Source: Pirellulales bacterium
GTDB lineage: Bacteria; Planctomycetota; Planctomycetia; Pirellulales; Lacipirellulaceae
Length of the DNA stretch: 64,000 bases
Assembly (NCBI GenBank): GCA_019636345.1
Contig: JAHBXQ010000001.1
Coordinates: forward strand, 525,985 to 589,984
Reading direction: 5' to 3'
How positions within the stretch are numbered: position 1 is the first letter of the stretch; every line of letters starts with the position of its first letter. The notes under the pieces were generated by a model. That model ran no database searches. It was given only the letters and a program-made list of their open reading frames with translations, and was not told where the DNA came from. Shown piece by piece: positions 27,476-35,475 of this stretch. A program made the translations under genes and the position numbers.

Positions 27476-29131
27476 ATGCAGCCTACCTGGCAGTCGGCCG
27501 TCAAAGCGGCGATCGATCGCATCGCGGCGGCGGCCCTGGCAGTCGCGATGGCGCCGTTGCTAGCGGCGATCGCTCTGGCGGTGAAGCTCGACAGCCCGGG
27601 GCCTGCGCTGTTCACGCAGGAGCGGGTCGGTCGGCACGGTTCGCTCTTTCGCGTGTTCAAGTTCCGCACGATGGTCGAGGACGCCGACCGGCTGCTCGAC
27701 GAGCAGGGCCGCGTCCAGGGAGCGCGGGTCACGCGCGTCGGCAAGTGGCTCCGGCGCACCAGCCTCGACGAGCTGCCGCAGTTGTTCAACATCCTGCGCG
27801 GGGAGATGTCGTTCATCGGTCCCCGGCCGACGCAGGCCGACCATTGGCGCCGGTACGACGACCGGCAGAAGCGACGCACGGCGGTCCGGCCAGGGGTCAC
27901 GGGGCTGGCTCAGGTGAGCGGCCGCAATACGATCCCCTGGTCTCGGCGGATCGAGTTGGATCTGCAGTACGTGGATCACTACTCGTTGTGGCTCGATTTG
28001 AAGATCGCGGCGCGTACGGTGGGAGCCGTCCTTCTTGGAACGGGAGTCGTCATGGATCGCAACACGGAGCAAATGGACGACCTGCCGCACGGCGCCGACG
28101 AGACAGCGGCCCTGTCCGCAATCTCAGGCCGCGCGGAGCCGAAGCTCGTGGGGCCCTATCGCAAAGACTTGCGGGACGAGCAGTTTCTCAAGACGCTCAA
28201 CGACGCCTTGGCGGAGATTCACGACCGTCAACTTGGCGACGAGTGCCGACCGCTGCCGACGGTCCACGTCATCGGCGCCCCGCGTTCGGGGACGACCGTG
28301 ACGACGCAGCTTTTGGCTGCATCGCTCGACGTGGGATACGTCAACAATCTGGTCGCCTCGTTCTGGCGGGCGCCGGTGTTCGGCCTGCGGTTGTCGCAGA
28401 AAGTCCTGGGGCCGGGCGGGCCGACGACGTTCGCGTCGGACTTCGGACGAACGCGGGGCATTCGCGAGCCGCATGAGTTCGGCTACTTCTGGGCCGATGT
28501 GCTGGGTTATCGCGACATGCAAGAACAGCCGAGCGAGTTCGAGGACTCGATCGACTGGGCCCGCATTCGCCGGCTGTTCGCCAACATGACCGACGCCTGC
28601 GGCAAGCCGATGGTGTTCAAGTCGTTCTTGCTGGCGTGGCACCTGCAGCGCACCGTTCGGGAAATGCCCGACTCGCTGTTCGTGTGGGTGCGGCGCGATC
28701 CGGTCGAGAACGCCTTGTCGCTGCTGCGGGCCCGGGAGAAGCAGTTGGGCTCGGCCGACGCCTGGATTTCGATGCGTCCCCGCCAGTACGAATGGCTGCG
28801 GCACGAATCGCCCGAGGTGCAAACGGCCGGCCAAGTCCGCTTCGTCGAGCAGGCGATCGAGCGCCAAGCCGGGCTCGTCGATTCCCGCAACCTGATCGAA
28901 GTCAATTACGACCAGCTCTGCCGGAACCCGGCGGAGCTGGTTGACGCCGTCGCCGTGCGTTTGGACTCGTTGGGCTGCCCCGTGTATCGCACCTCGCCCC
29001 CCCCCGACGCCCTCGCGGCGGTTGCGCGGCCGGAGCCGGACGCCGGCCGGCGGGCTCGCGTCGCAGCCGCTGTGGCCGCCTTCCAGCAAGGACGATTCGA
29101 TGACCGGATGCGCACTTCCGCGGCAGCTTGA
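27476..29131 (+). CDS. fusion of initiating phosphoglycosyl transferase and sulfotransferase
   Basis: Single open frame of 551 residues joining two enzymes. Residues 1-195 are a monotopic sugar-phosphate transferase of the WcaJ/PglC class: hydrophobic re-entrant segment (about 18-36), FTQERVGRHG, FKFRTMVEDAD, the catalytic Asp-Glu dyad in RRTSLDELPQ, SFIGPRPTQ and RPGVTGLAQVSGR. It would load the first sugar phosphate on undecaprenyl phosphate. After a polar linker, residues about 260-550 are a PAPS-dependent sulfotransferase: 5'-phosphosulfate loop GAPRSGTT (about 266) and 3'-phosphate site WVRRDPVENALSLL. No stop or frameshift separates them; an internal ATG near the junction could allow a separate sulfotransferase. 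The ATG at 27476 is preferred over the upstream open frame from 27386. The next gene overlaps by 32 bases. Confidence 0.85.
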   Translation: MQPTWQSAVKAAIDRIAAAALAVAMAPLLAAIALAVKLDSPGPALFTQERVGRHGSLFRVFKFRTMVEDADRLLDEQGRVQGARVTRVGKWLRRTSLDELPQLFNILRGEMSFIGPRPTQADHWRRYDDRQKRRTAVRPGVTGLAQVSGRNTIPWSRRIELDLQYVDHYSLWLDLKIAARTVGAVLLGTGVVMDRNTEQMDDLPHGADETAALSAISGRAEPKLVGPYRKDLRDEQFLKTLNDALAEIHDRQLGDECRPLPTVHVIGAPRSGTTVTTQLLAASLDVGYVNNLVASFWRAPVFGLRLSQKVLGPGGPTTFASDFGRTRGIREPHEFGYFWADVLGYRDMQEQPSEFEDSIDWARIRRLFANMTDACGKPMVFKSFLLAWHLQRTVREMPDSLFVWVRRDPVENALSLLRAREKQLGSADAWISMRPRQYEWLRHESPEVQTAGQVRFVEQAIERQAGLVDSRNLIEVNYDQLCRNPAELVDAVAVRLDSLGCPVYRTSPPPDALAAVARPEPDAGRRARVAAAVAAFQQGRFDDRMRTSAAA

Positions 29132-30218
29132 AACGGCCGGCGCCAACGACGTGTTCACCGTGTGGGACGCGGCCGAACCGGCGGATCGCGCCGCCTGGCT
29201 CGCGGCCTGGAACGCCTGGGTTCGGCGCGACGTGTTCGCCCACCCAGGCTATCAAGAGCTGTCGGCGGGGGGAACGACCCGGGCGATGTGCGCGTCCCTG
29301 ACGACCGACTCAGGGTCCGTGCTGTTTCCGTTTTTGCTGCAGGACCTCGCTCCCCTGCCCTGCTGGGGCCCGGACGTCGGCCCCGCGTACGACGTCACGA
29401 CCAACGGTTACGTCGGCGCCTTTCGCACCAGCGAACTAGGCGAGGACGATCTGGCCGCACGGTTCTGGCAGCGGTTCGACGCGTGGTCGGCCGCAACCGG
29501 CGTCGTCTCGGAGTTCGTGCGAATGTCGATCGACGCCGACCAATTGCTCCCCTACCCGGGCGAGCAGGCGACCAAACGGAACATCGTCCGCTCGCTCGAG
29601 CTTGATGAACCCGAACTGTGGAAGGACGTCCGGCACAAAGTCCGCAAGAACGTGAAGCGGGCCCGCTCAGAGGGGGTGACCGTCGAGATCGACCCGTGCG
29701 GAGACCGGCTGGACGAGTTCCTCGCCGTCTATGACGGAACGATGGGGCGACGAAGCGTCGCGTCGCAGGACGCGCAAGGGGCCGAGTATTTTGCACGACT
29801 TTGCCGCTCGCTGCCGGGCAACTTCGCGTTTCTGCACGCAGTGCACGGCGGGCAGGTCGTCTCCAGCGAACTGGTCCTGTTCGGGGCAGAGAACGCCTAC
29901 TCGTTCCTGGGGGGAACCGACGAGCGGCACTTCGAGATGCGCCCGAACGATCTGTTGAAGTACGAAATAATCCTGTGGGCTCGGTCCCAGGGTTTGCGGC
30001 AATACGTGTTGGGGGGCGGTCGCAGCCCCGACGACGGCATCTATCGCTACAAGGAGTCGTTTGCCCCGCAAGGGGTCGTCGACTACCGCGTCGGTTGGCG
30101 CGTGCCGCGCCCCGAGGCGTACCGCCGCCTGACGGCGCGCTCGCCGGGCGCAGATCAGACCGAGTACTCGCCGAACCGGACCGAGACGTACTTTCCGGCG
30201 TACCGAAAGGCGGCCTAG
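29100..30218 (+). CDS. FemAB-like GNAT-fold protein of the polysaccharide locus
   Basis: Protein of 372 residues with the double-GNAT layout of FemAB/MurM-like and PEP-CTERM-associated FemAB proteins. Landmarks are the basic DVRHKVRKNVKRARSEGV (about residues 180-197), HGGQVVSSELVLFG (about 255), YSFLGGTDERHFEMRPNDLLKYEII (split across 265-290) and LGGGRSPDDGIYRYKESFAP near 305. FemAB proteins transfer aminoacyl groups; relatives in exopolysaccharide loci are thought to acylate or aminoacylate sugars, but the donor here is unknown. The ATG at 29100 lies inside the end of the fusion gene (32-bp overlap), implying translational coupling. Confidence 0.78.
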   Translation: MTGCALPRQLETAGANDVFTVWDAAEPADRAAWLAAWNAWVRRDVFAHPGYQELSAGGTTRAMCASLTTDSGSVLFPFLLQDLAPLPCWGPDVGPAYDVTTNGYVGAFRTSELGEDDLAARFWQRFDAWSAATGVVSEFVRMSIDADQLLPYPGEQATKRNIVRSLELDEPELWKDVRHKVRKNVKRARSEGVTVEIDPCGDRLDEFLAVYDGTMGRRSVASQDAQGAEYFARLCRSLPGNFAFLHAVHGGQVVSSELVLFGAENAYSFLGGTDERHFEMRPNDLLKYEIILWARSQGLRQYVLGGGRSPDDGIYRYKESFAPQGVVDYRVGWRVPRPEAYRRLTARSPGADQTEYSPNRTETYFPAYRKAA

Positions 30219-30359
30219 CGCTTCGCCAACTCGCGCGGAACTCCTCCAACGCCAGCCGCCAATACGACTCCTTCTCCGCGGAACGTTTCCTGCTCGCCAT
30301 CACGCGACCTCCGAAGGCAAAAGACTGAAAGCCTCCAACCTACCGCGGCCGTCAAGATG

Positions 30360-30878
30360 CAGTTCACCGTGCGCTCACGGCCATCGGGGTCGACGACCGG
30401 GGCGCCGGTTCCGAAGTCGACTTGCGCCTCCTGGCCGGCTGCGCATTCCAGCCGGCGGAACGGCAATGGCCGCGTCCAACCGATCCGCTTGAGGAAGCGA
30501 CGGACGCTGTCGTAGCCGACCGTCGCGCCGTGCTCGGAGACCAGATCCTGGTGGATCCGCCGGGCCGACAGCTCTGCGCCTCTTTGGCCTGGATGATCTC
30601 CCGCCACGGCTCGCAGTCGCTCGGGCGAAGATCCGCTTAGCCGTATGCCGCTGCTTCTTCGGCGCCTTCGCGTCGCTCACCAAAATCTCGGCGATCAGCG
30701 GCAGGAACCGCTCCATCTTCGGCCGCGAACGCGCCTTCGCCCTCCGATAGCCGGGCGGCTCGACGTGCGCCAGCACCTTCTGAATCGTCTCCCAGTGCAA
30801 CTTGTACACCCGACACGCTTGCCGCCGGCTCAACTCGCCGGTCAGCACGCGTCGTCGGATCTCGGTCCACTTCTCCAT
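30360..30878 (-). pseudogene. chimeric, frameshifted istA (IS21-type transposase) remnant
   Basis: Two unlike IstA pieces are joined. From 30878 down to about 30627 one frame encodes an N-terminal IstA part (MEKWTEIRRRVLTGELSRRQ start, then PKMERFLPLIAEIL and RHTAKRIF). At about 30620-30627 this changes abruptly to SDCEPWREIIQAKE in another frame and then, after a further frameshift, to SARRIHQDLVSEHG...SVRRFLKRIGW...AQVDFGTGAPV, which belongs to a different IstA lineage and contains one catalytic-core Asp. The sequence breaks off near 30360. No istB and no terminal inverted repeats were recognised. It cannot encode an active transposase. Confidence 0.75.
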
Positions 30879-31308
30879 ATGACGTAGCACTCCTGGCACG
30901 CCTCGCTTCACGAGCACTCGGGCATCAGCAACGGAAACCGGCCTGCGGCCGCCTGCCACGATGATCCTAGTGTCGCAAATTCGAAACAATGCACGGTTGT
31001 GCGCTACGGAATCCGGGCGCCAGCCCTCCTGCCGGGCGCTACGTTTTTGGAATGGCGGTCACACCTCGCTGGATTCTCGCTTCGATGCGGGCGTGGGCGG
31101 CGTCATTGCTGGGTGGGCGGCGACAATTGAGAGGGCTGGTCCGGGGTTGTTGAAGCTGGTGTCAGGCTGGAATTGGCGGGGGTTGGTGGCGACGCGACTT
31201 TTTGTACCTCACGCCGAGAATCGCTTGACATCGCAAGGGTCTCCTTCGTGCGTCATGCTAACGACTGTCAAGGAGAATTCCACTTCCGACTGAGGCAGGA
31301 CACAAGAG
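30879..31308. other. 430-bp region between the istA remnant and a small unknown gene
   Basis: No gene called. It holds copy A of the dispersed repeat (31064-31210). Base composition falls sharply after about 31200, marking the edge of a low-GC patch. Confidence 0.45.
31064..31210 (+). repeat. dispersed repeat, copy A (147 bp)
   Basis: About 90% identical to copy B at 32503-32649 in direct orientation. Both begin CCTCGCTGGATTCTCGCT and end with TTTGTACC.CACG. A more diverged copy C is at 32733-32826. The pair brackets the small unknown gene and the first Rhs remnant. Confidence 0.8.
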
Positions 31309-31638
31309 CTAAGGCCAGGAATAGTTGCTTCCATTTGAACGTAGCCGAATCTTGCCCACGCCAGCCAATAAATCAATCGAGACAATCGCATCGTTGACCG
31401 GATCGAGAATAGCCATTCCGGCATCAGTATCAGAGGTCATTCCTATCGACAATACAGGCTGGCCTTCTCCCGTGTAGAAGCTGAGCGATCCATGTCCACT
31501 TTCGGCGAGATTGAGAATCACTCTTTCGTGACCATCTTTGTCAGAAAGCGACAGAAAAGGACAGTCACTATCGTACATGCCAATACGTATTCGTACGACG
31601 CGGTTGCTGTCAGATAGCTCGATTGGTTTGTCGTGCAT
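31309..31638 (-). CDS. small protein of unknown function in the low-GC islet
   Basis: Not recognised. A 109-residue protein starting at the ATG at 31638 (AAAGG lies 10 bases upstream; an in-frame ATG at 31665 is possible). It is acidic and predicted beta-rich, with a loosely repeated pattern of hydrophobic strand, polar turn and Gly (FLSLSDKDG, LSFYTGEGQPVLSIG, AGMAILD, VSIDLLAG). No signal peptide, membrane segment or Cys. Base composition is clearly lower in GC than the neighbouring polysaccharide genes, and it lies between copies of the dispersed repeat and next to Rhs debris, which suggests horizontal origin. Confidence 0.5.
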   Translation of the reverse strand: MHDKPIELSDSNRVVRIRIGMYDSDCPFLSLSDKDGHERVILNLAESGHGSLSFYTGEGQPVLSIGMTSDTDAGMAILDPVNDAIVSIDLLAGVGKIRLRSNGSNYSWP

Positions 31639-31744
31639 AAGTGCAGTGCCTTTCTGCAGTAACATACATAGAATGCTATACCACTAAACGCCACATTCAC
31701 TTTCCCAGATCAATCGGATCTGGGACCCTCGGGCAGAACAAGAG

Positions 31745-32114
31745 TTAGTGTACCCTCTGTTCTGTAAAAGTCCCTGCAGGGGCCGCGTTGGCGTACTGGT
31801 AGGAGACGTCGTTGAGGACCCCCGTGCCGTTCGAGTCGGCGTACGACGCGACGCGGGCGAGTTGTCCCAGGGAAGTGTACTCGTAATCGTGCACGACCCC
31901 GCGCGGGGCGGGGGAATGTTCGAAAAGCTACCGACGCCTGCCCGCTGTGCTAATATGGACCTGTCCCCTTTCTTACCTCCACGACGGTCGACGTGTAATC
32001 CTCCCACCGGCTGGTTGTCGTTCTCCCGAATCGATCCCAGTAACCGTACTCGCCGGCCGCCGTCTCCATCGTCCGCCGCACCTCCGGGCCGACGTAGTCG
32101 GCGGGCTGATGCGG
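31745..32114 (-). pseudogene. Rhs/YD-repeat fragment
   Basis: Two pieces of Rhs-type YD-repeat coding sequence on the minus strand. From 32114: ADYVGPEVRRTMETAAGEY, then GYWDRFGRTT and a stop at 31950-31952. Then, after about 40 bases, HDYEYTSLGQLARVASYADS and GVLNDVSYQYANAAPAG with a stop at 31745-31747. Both show the YD-type Y-D/Y-x-x-x-G-R/Q pattern. There is no start codon, secretion signal or full-length frame. A separate Rhs C-terminal core lies at 33428-34264, so this may be debris of the same or a sister gene. Confidence 0.7.
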
Positions 32115-32502
32115 ACTCAGTTTCGGGCGTAGTTTTGACTCCTCGCCTGACAGGCCGGGGGCGGAGAACGTGTGTCGTCATTTTGCCGGCGAGCAAAACT
32201 CCATCATTGTCTCGTGCAAAACTCCGGGCTGCGGGGCGGGGGAGGGTTTGCCGAACGTGTTGGGGGCCATCGTCTTGCGCGTCGGGTCGCCGATCGCGGG
32301 GCGGCTGGTTTTGCCAGCAAAACTCGCGGCGGGCGAGCAAAACTCGCGACCCGGCCTCGGTCGCGTCCGATGCGCGATTGCGTCGCAAGCGCGGGCGAAG
32401 CGCGCGGCTGGCAGCATCTGTTCTACGCGATGCGGCGGCCCATTTTCTACCGAAATCCCGTGGGAAATTGAGCGGACGATTCCGGCCTTGTCGCCGGGCG
32501 CT

Positions 32503-32649
32503 CCTCGCTGGATTCTCGCTACGGGGCGGGCGTGGGCGGCGTCATCGGTGGGTGGGCGGCGACAATTGAGAGGGCTGGTCCGGGGTGGTTGAAGCTGGTT
32601 TCAGGCTGGAATTGGCGGGGGTTCTTGGCGGCGCGATTATTTGTACCCC
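32503..32649 (+). repeat. dispersed repeat, copy B (147 bp)
   Basis: Direct-orientation partner of copy A, about 1.44 kb away. Differences are scattered single bases with no large gaps. Confidence 0.8.
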
Positions 32650-32732
32650 ACGGACGATTCCTGTTCGCCGCTGCGCGGCGGGCGGAAAATCGGTCGTGGT
32701 GGCTGGTTGACGGCGATCATCGAAGGTTCAAA

Positions 32733-32826
32733 GCGACAATTTCAGTCGCTGCTGTCGGCTGGTTGGTCTTGGATTGGCGGCTGGTTTTCTGGGGTTTTGG
32801 TCGGCGACGACTTTTTGCGCCCTACG
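32733..32826 (+). repeat. dispersed repeat, diverged copy C (~94 bp)
   Basis: Aligns with the second half of copies A and B: GCGACAATT at the left, GGCTGG...ATTGGCGG in the middle and GCGACGACTTTTTG..CC.TACG at the right, but with many substitutions. It follows copy B after about 80 bases. Confidence 0.5.
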
Positions 32827-32864
32827 ACCCGCGGCTTTTACAGAAAAGGGGTTGCTCTATCCGG

Positions 32865-33227
32865 TCACAACGAAGAGGCAGTGCGCCGAAAGAGCGCCTT
32901 AAAGTACTGGATCTCTGCTCGACTCTCAGCAATCGCAGACGCTAGCGCTCCACACCATAGCAAAACAGACAACCAAGGGATCCACCCGAAGGTGAATGCA
33001 TCAGATGCGCTCGACAATTGATCAATATCAGTGACCGATAGAATGAGTATTGACTTGAACAAGTCGAGACATATTAAAAAAATTAAACTCCAGAAAACGA
33101 ACCGCATCCTACGAATCTGAGGTAATGCCCTAATTATTGGCTGATGGCGTCGCCACAACTGAAGCCGGTCTTGCGGCGCCAAATCACGCAACTCAGGTAT
33201 CGATGCCAGATTCCAGAAAAAACGCAC
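32865..33227 (-). CDS. small two-helix membrane protein downstream of the Rhs core
   Basis: Not recognised. A 120-residue protein from a GTG at 33227 with a strong Shine-Dalgarno (AAGGA, 8 bases upstream). The first 40 residues are polar and basic; two hydrophobic helices follow (about residues 42-64 and 82-98), and the tail is basic. Low GC like the rest of the islet. It lies 200 bp after the Rhs C-terminal core in the same direction, the place where an immunity gene for a polymorphic Rhs toxin would be expected. No homology supports that role, so it is only a hypothesis. Confidence 0.5.
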   Translation of the reverse strand: MRFFWNLASIPELRDLAPQDRLQLWRRHQPIIRALPQIRRMRFVFWSLIFLICLDLFKSILILSVTDIDQLSSASDAFTFGWIPWLSVLLWCGALASAIAESRAEIQYFKALFRRTASSL

Positions 33228-33427
33228 TGATTAGTTCCTTCCTGCACAATGACGTTGGACTAGGGGCATTTTGGAAATGGCTTGCCTGGATTACGGCGTT
33301 GAAAGTCTTCTCTGCAATCGTCCCGTCCGCCCAATGCACTATCCAAGCAACAAGCAGCAATTACTAACGCCCCAGTAGTACACAACGCAAGGCAACCGAC
33401 TTTACAATAGGGTATTGGCCACCAACC

Positions 33428-34264
33428 TCACGCTAACAGACATGTTTTCATGCATGCCAACCAGACTCCACCTGATGCTCCGAGGCATATCTTGAGCTGT
33501 AGCGCATTATGACGCAAACAATCACAGTATTGCCCAACTGTGCCATCTGGGTCTAATTGCACTATTGGATTTGAGTCGACATAGTTGTATAGATTCCATA
33601 ATAATCCATCGTACTCAATGGGATCTCTTCCCGTCCACCTCCCGAGGTGACTCGCATAGAACCGATTCCGGTTCAACTGCAACCCCGTCCCCAGATCAAG
33701 CTCCCTGCCGGTGTACCGGACGACGTTGGCGACGTCGGTGCCGTTGGCGTCGTCCGACCAGTCGCTCCCTTCGGAGTTGGGATCGGCGGCGCCGTTGAGG
33801 ACCGTGCATTCTCTGTAGGGCGTGTAGGCGTACCGCTCGACGACTTTGCCGAGGTCGCCGCTGCCGCTGTCGCCGTTGACCAAAGCCGTGACGTTGTAGT
33901 TCGCGTCTTGCAGGTAGTAGTGGTACGTGTCCGGCCCCTCGGACTGGTGGTCGCTGTCCCGCCAGCGGAGCGCGACCGCGTCGACGTACTCGGGGTGGTA
34001 GACGTACTGCTGGTCGATCCGCGCCGTGCTCGGGGTCGTCCCGACGCGCTCTTCGACGATTTGCCACCGGTCATTGTAGTAGTAATGCCGCGTTTCGGTC
34101 AAAGAACCGCCCGCATAGCTCTCGCGAACGATGCGATGATTGTTGCCGTCGAACTCGTTCTTCTGAACCGTGTTCGTCCCGTCATGGATCTCGATGAGCC
34201 GGTTCCAGGCGTCCCACTTCAGTTCGGACCCCTGCGTCGGGTCGGCCCCAGGTCGGAGCGAGCG
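33428..34264 (-). pseudogene. Rhs repeat-associated core, 5'-truncated
   Basis: C-terminal part of an Rhs/YD-repeat protein, about 278 codons. YD-type strands (LKWDAWNRLIEIHDG, NEFDGNNHRIVRESY) lead into the Rhs core signature (VRYTGRELDLGTGLQLNRNR, FYASHLGRWTGRDPIEYDG, LYNYVDSNPIVQLDPDG). A 37-residue Cys-rich tail follows (CDCLRHNALQLKICLG, CMKTC). There is no credible start; the frame begins directly after the TAG of the aminotransferase gene, in the same frame. It is therefore a truncated remnant, although a shorter product from a TTG at 34102 cannot be excluded. Confidence 0.8.
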
Positions 34265-35461
34265 CTAAGCGGCGGCGCGAGCTGGGGACAGCGTCGTGCG
34301 GAGGGCCGCGCCGACGAAGTCCATATCTGCGGCCGTGAGCGTGTGGTCGACCAGAAAGGCGAGGCTTCGGTCGGCGAGACGACGGGCGCTGGGCAGCGTC
34401 GATTGGGGGCCCAGCGACGCGAACGCTTGCTCGCGATGAATTTCGCCGCAACTTCCCACCGAGCACGGTACGCCGCGAGCCGTCAATTCCGCCATCACGT
34501 CGTCGCGCGATCCGCCGTGGGAAAGCGCCTCGGGCTTCACGAAGGCGTAGAACCGGTAGTAGGCGTGATGAATGTCGGCGGGGAGCGTTTCGACCTCCAA
34601 CGCCGGGAGCTCGCGACAGTGGCGCGCGAGCAAGCCGGCGTTGCGCCGCCGCGCCGCGAGCCACTCGGGCAAGCGGCGCAGTTGCACGCGGCCTAGCGCG
34701 GCTTGCATCTCCGTCATCCGCCAGTTGGAACCGAACGAGTGATGCAGCCAGCGGAACCCGGGGGGGTGATCGGCATGGTGAACCGCGTCGTAGTCCTTGC
34801 CGTGATCCTTGTAGCTCCACGCCCGACGCCAGGCATGTTCGCAATCGGTCACGAGCATCCCCCCTTCGCCGCCCGTGGTCATGATCTTGTCCTGGCAGAA
34901 CGAGAAGGCCGCCGCGTCGCCGAGCGAACCGACGCGGCGCCCGCGGTATTCGGCGCCGTGGGCTTGGGCGCAGTCCTCGATGACGCGCAAGTTCCGTCGC
35001 CGGGCAAGCTCGAGGATGGGATCCATATCGCACGGCCGCCCCGCCAGATGGACGCAGACGATCGCCTTGGTCCGCTCGGTGAGCCCCGCCGCGATCGTGT
35101 CGGCCGAGAGGGTCTGCGATACGGGGTCGACGTCGACCACCACGGGGCGAGCCCCGCGGGCGACGACGCAACTGGCCGAGGCGATAAACGTCCGGGCCGG
35201 GACGACGACCTCGTCGCCGGGGCCGACGTCCAGCGCGGCCAGGGCCAGTTCCAATGCCAACGTGCCGTTGGCCAGGGCGACGGCGTGCCGCACCCCGACG
35301 AACTGGGCGAACTCCTGCTCAAACGCGCGCCCTTGCTCGCCGGTCCAGTAGTTGACCTTCCCCGAGCGGAGCACTTGGTCGACGACGGCGCGCTGCTCGT
35401 CGTCGAACTCCGGCCAACGCGAGCGAACGGGGGCGGGCGACATTGGCGTTGCTTCCTGCAT
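34265..35461 (-). CDS. DegT/DnrJ/EryC1/StrS-family sugar aminotransferase
   Basis: PLP-dependent aminotransferase of 398 residues acting on keto-sugar nucleotides. The Schiff-base lysine is in FCQDKIMTTGGEGGM (about residue 190), the cofactor Asp in VIEDCAQAHGA (about 165), and the N-terminal glycine-rich region is NGTLALELALAAL. It should make an amino sugar for the polysaccharide from a 3- or 4-keto intermediate. The start is either the ATG at 35461 or the one at 35443, which has the better Shine-Dalgarno. It follows the WbuB-like glycosyltransferase gene by 14 bp. Its TAG stop is directly abutted by the Rhs remnant. Confidence 0.88.
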   Translation of the reverse strand: MQEATPMSPAPVRSRWPEFDDEQRAVVDQVLRSGKVNYWTGEQGRAFEQEFAQFVGVRHAVALANGTLALELALAALDVGPGDEVVVPARTFIASASCVVARGARPVVVDVDPVSQTLSADTIAAGLTERTKAIVCVHLAGRPCDMDPILELARRRNLRVIEDCAQAHGAEYRGRRVGSLGDAAAFSFCQDKIMTTGGEGGMLVTDCEHAWRRAWSYKDHGKDYDAVHHADHPPGFRWLHHSFGSNWRMTEMQAALGRVQLRRLPEWLAARRRNAGLLARHCRELPALEVETLPADIHHAYYRFYAFVKPEALSHGGSRDDVMAELTARGVPCSVGSCGEIHREQAFASLGPQSTLPSARRLADRSLAFLVDHTLTAADMDFVGAALRTTLSPARAAA

Positions 35462-35475
35462 GGTGATCCGCTCGC

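Larger units (their letters stand above)
32115..32864. other. 750-bp noncoding stretch with repeats in the Rhs islet
   Basis: No gene is supported. It holds four short repeats of GCAAAACTC (32193, 32216, 32317, 32337), copy B (32503-32649) and copy C (32733-32826) of the dispersed repeat. An open frame on the plus strand runs through copies B and C but lacks an identifiable product. Confidence 0.5.

Noticed and set aside
28941-29099. Upstream open frame extending the FemAB-like protein
   Set aside because: It overlaps the sulfotransferase domain in another frame and is Pro/Arg-rich, while the ATG at 29100 fits the family N-terminus.
30961-32945. Two plus-strand open frames (30961-31293 and 32532-32945) with a shared stretch of translated sequence
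   Set aside because: The similarity is confined to the dispersed repeat. Neither frame has a good ribosome site, and the sequences outside the repeat are unrelated, so they were kept as a repeat finding and not called as genes.
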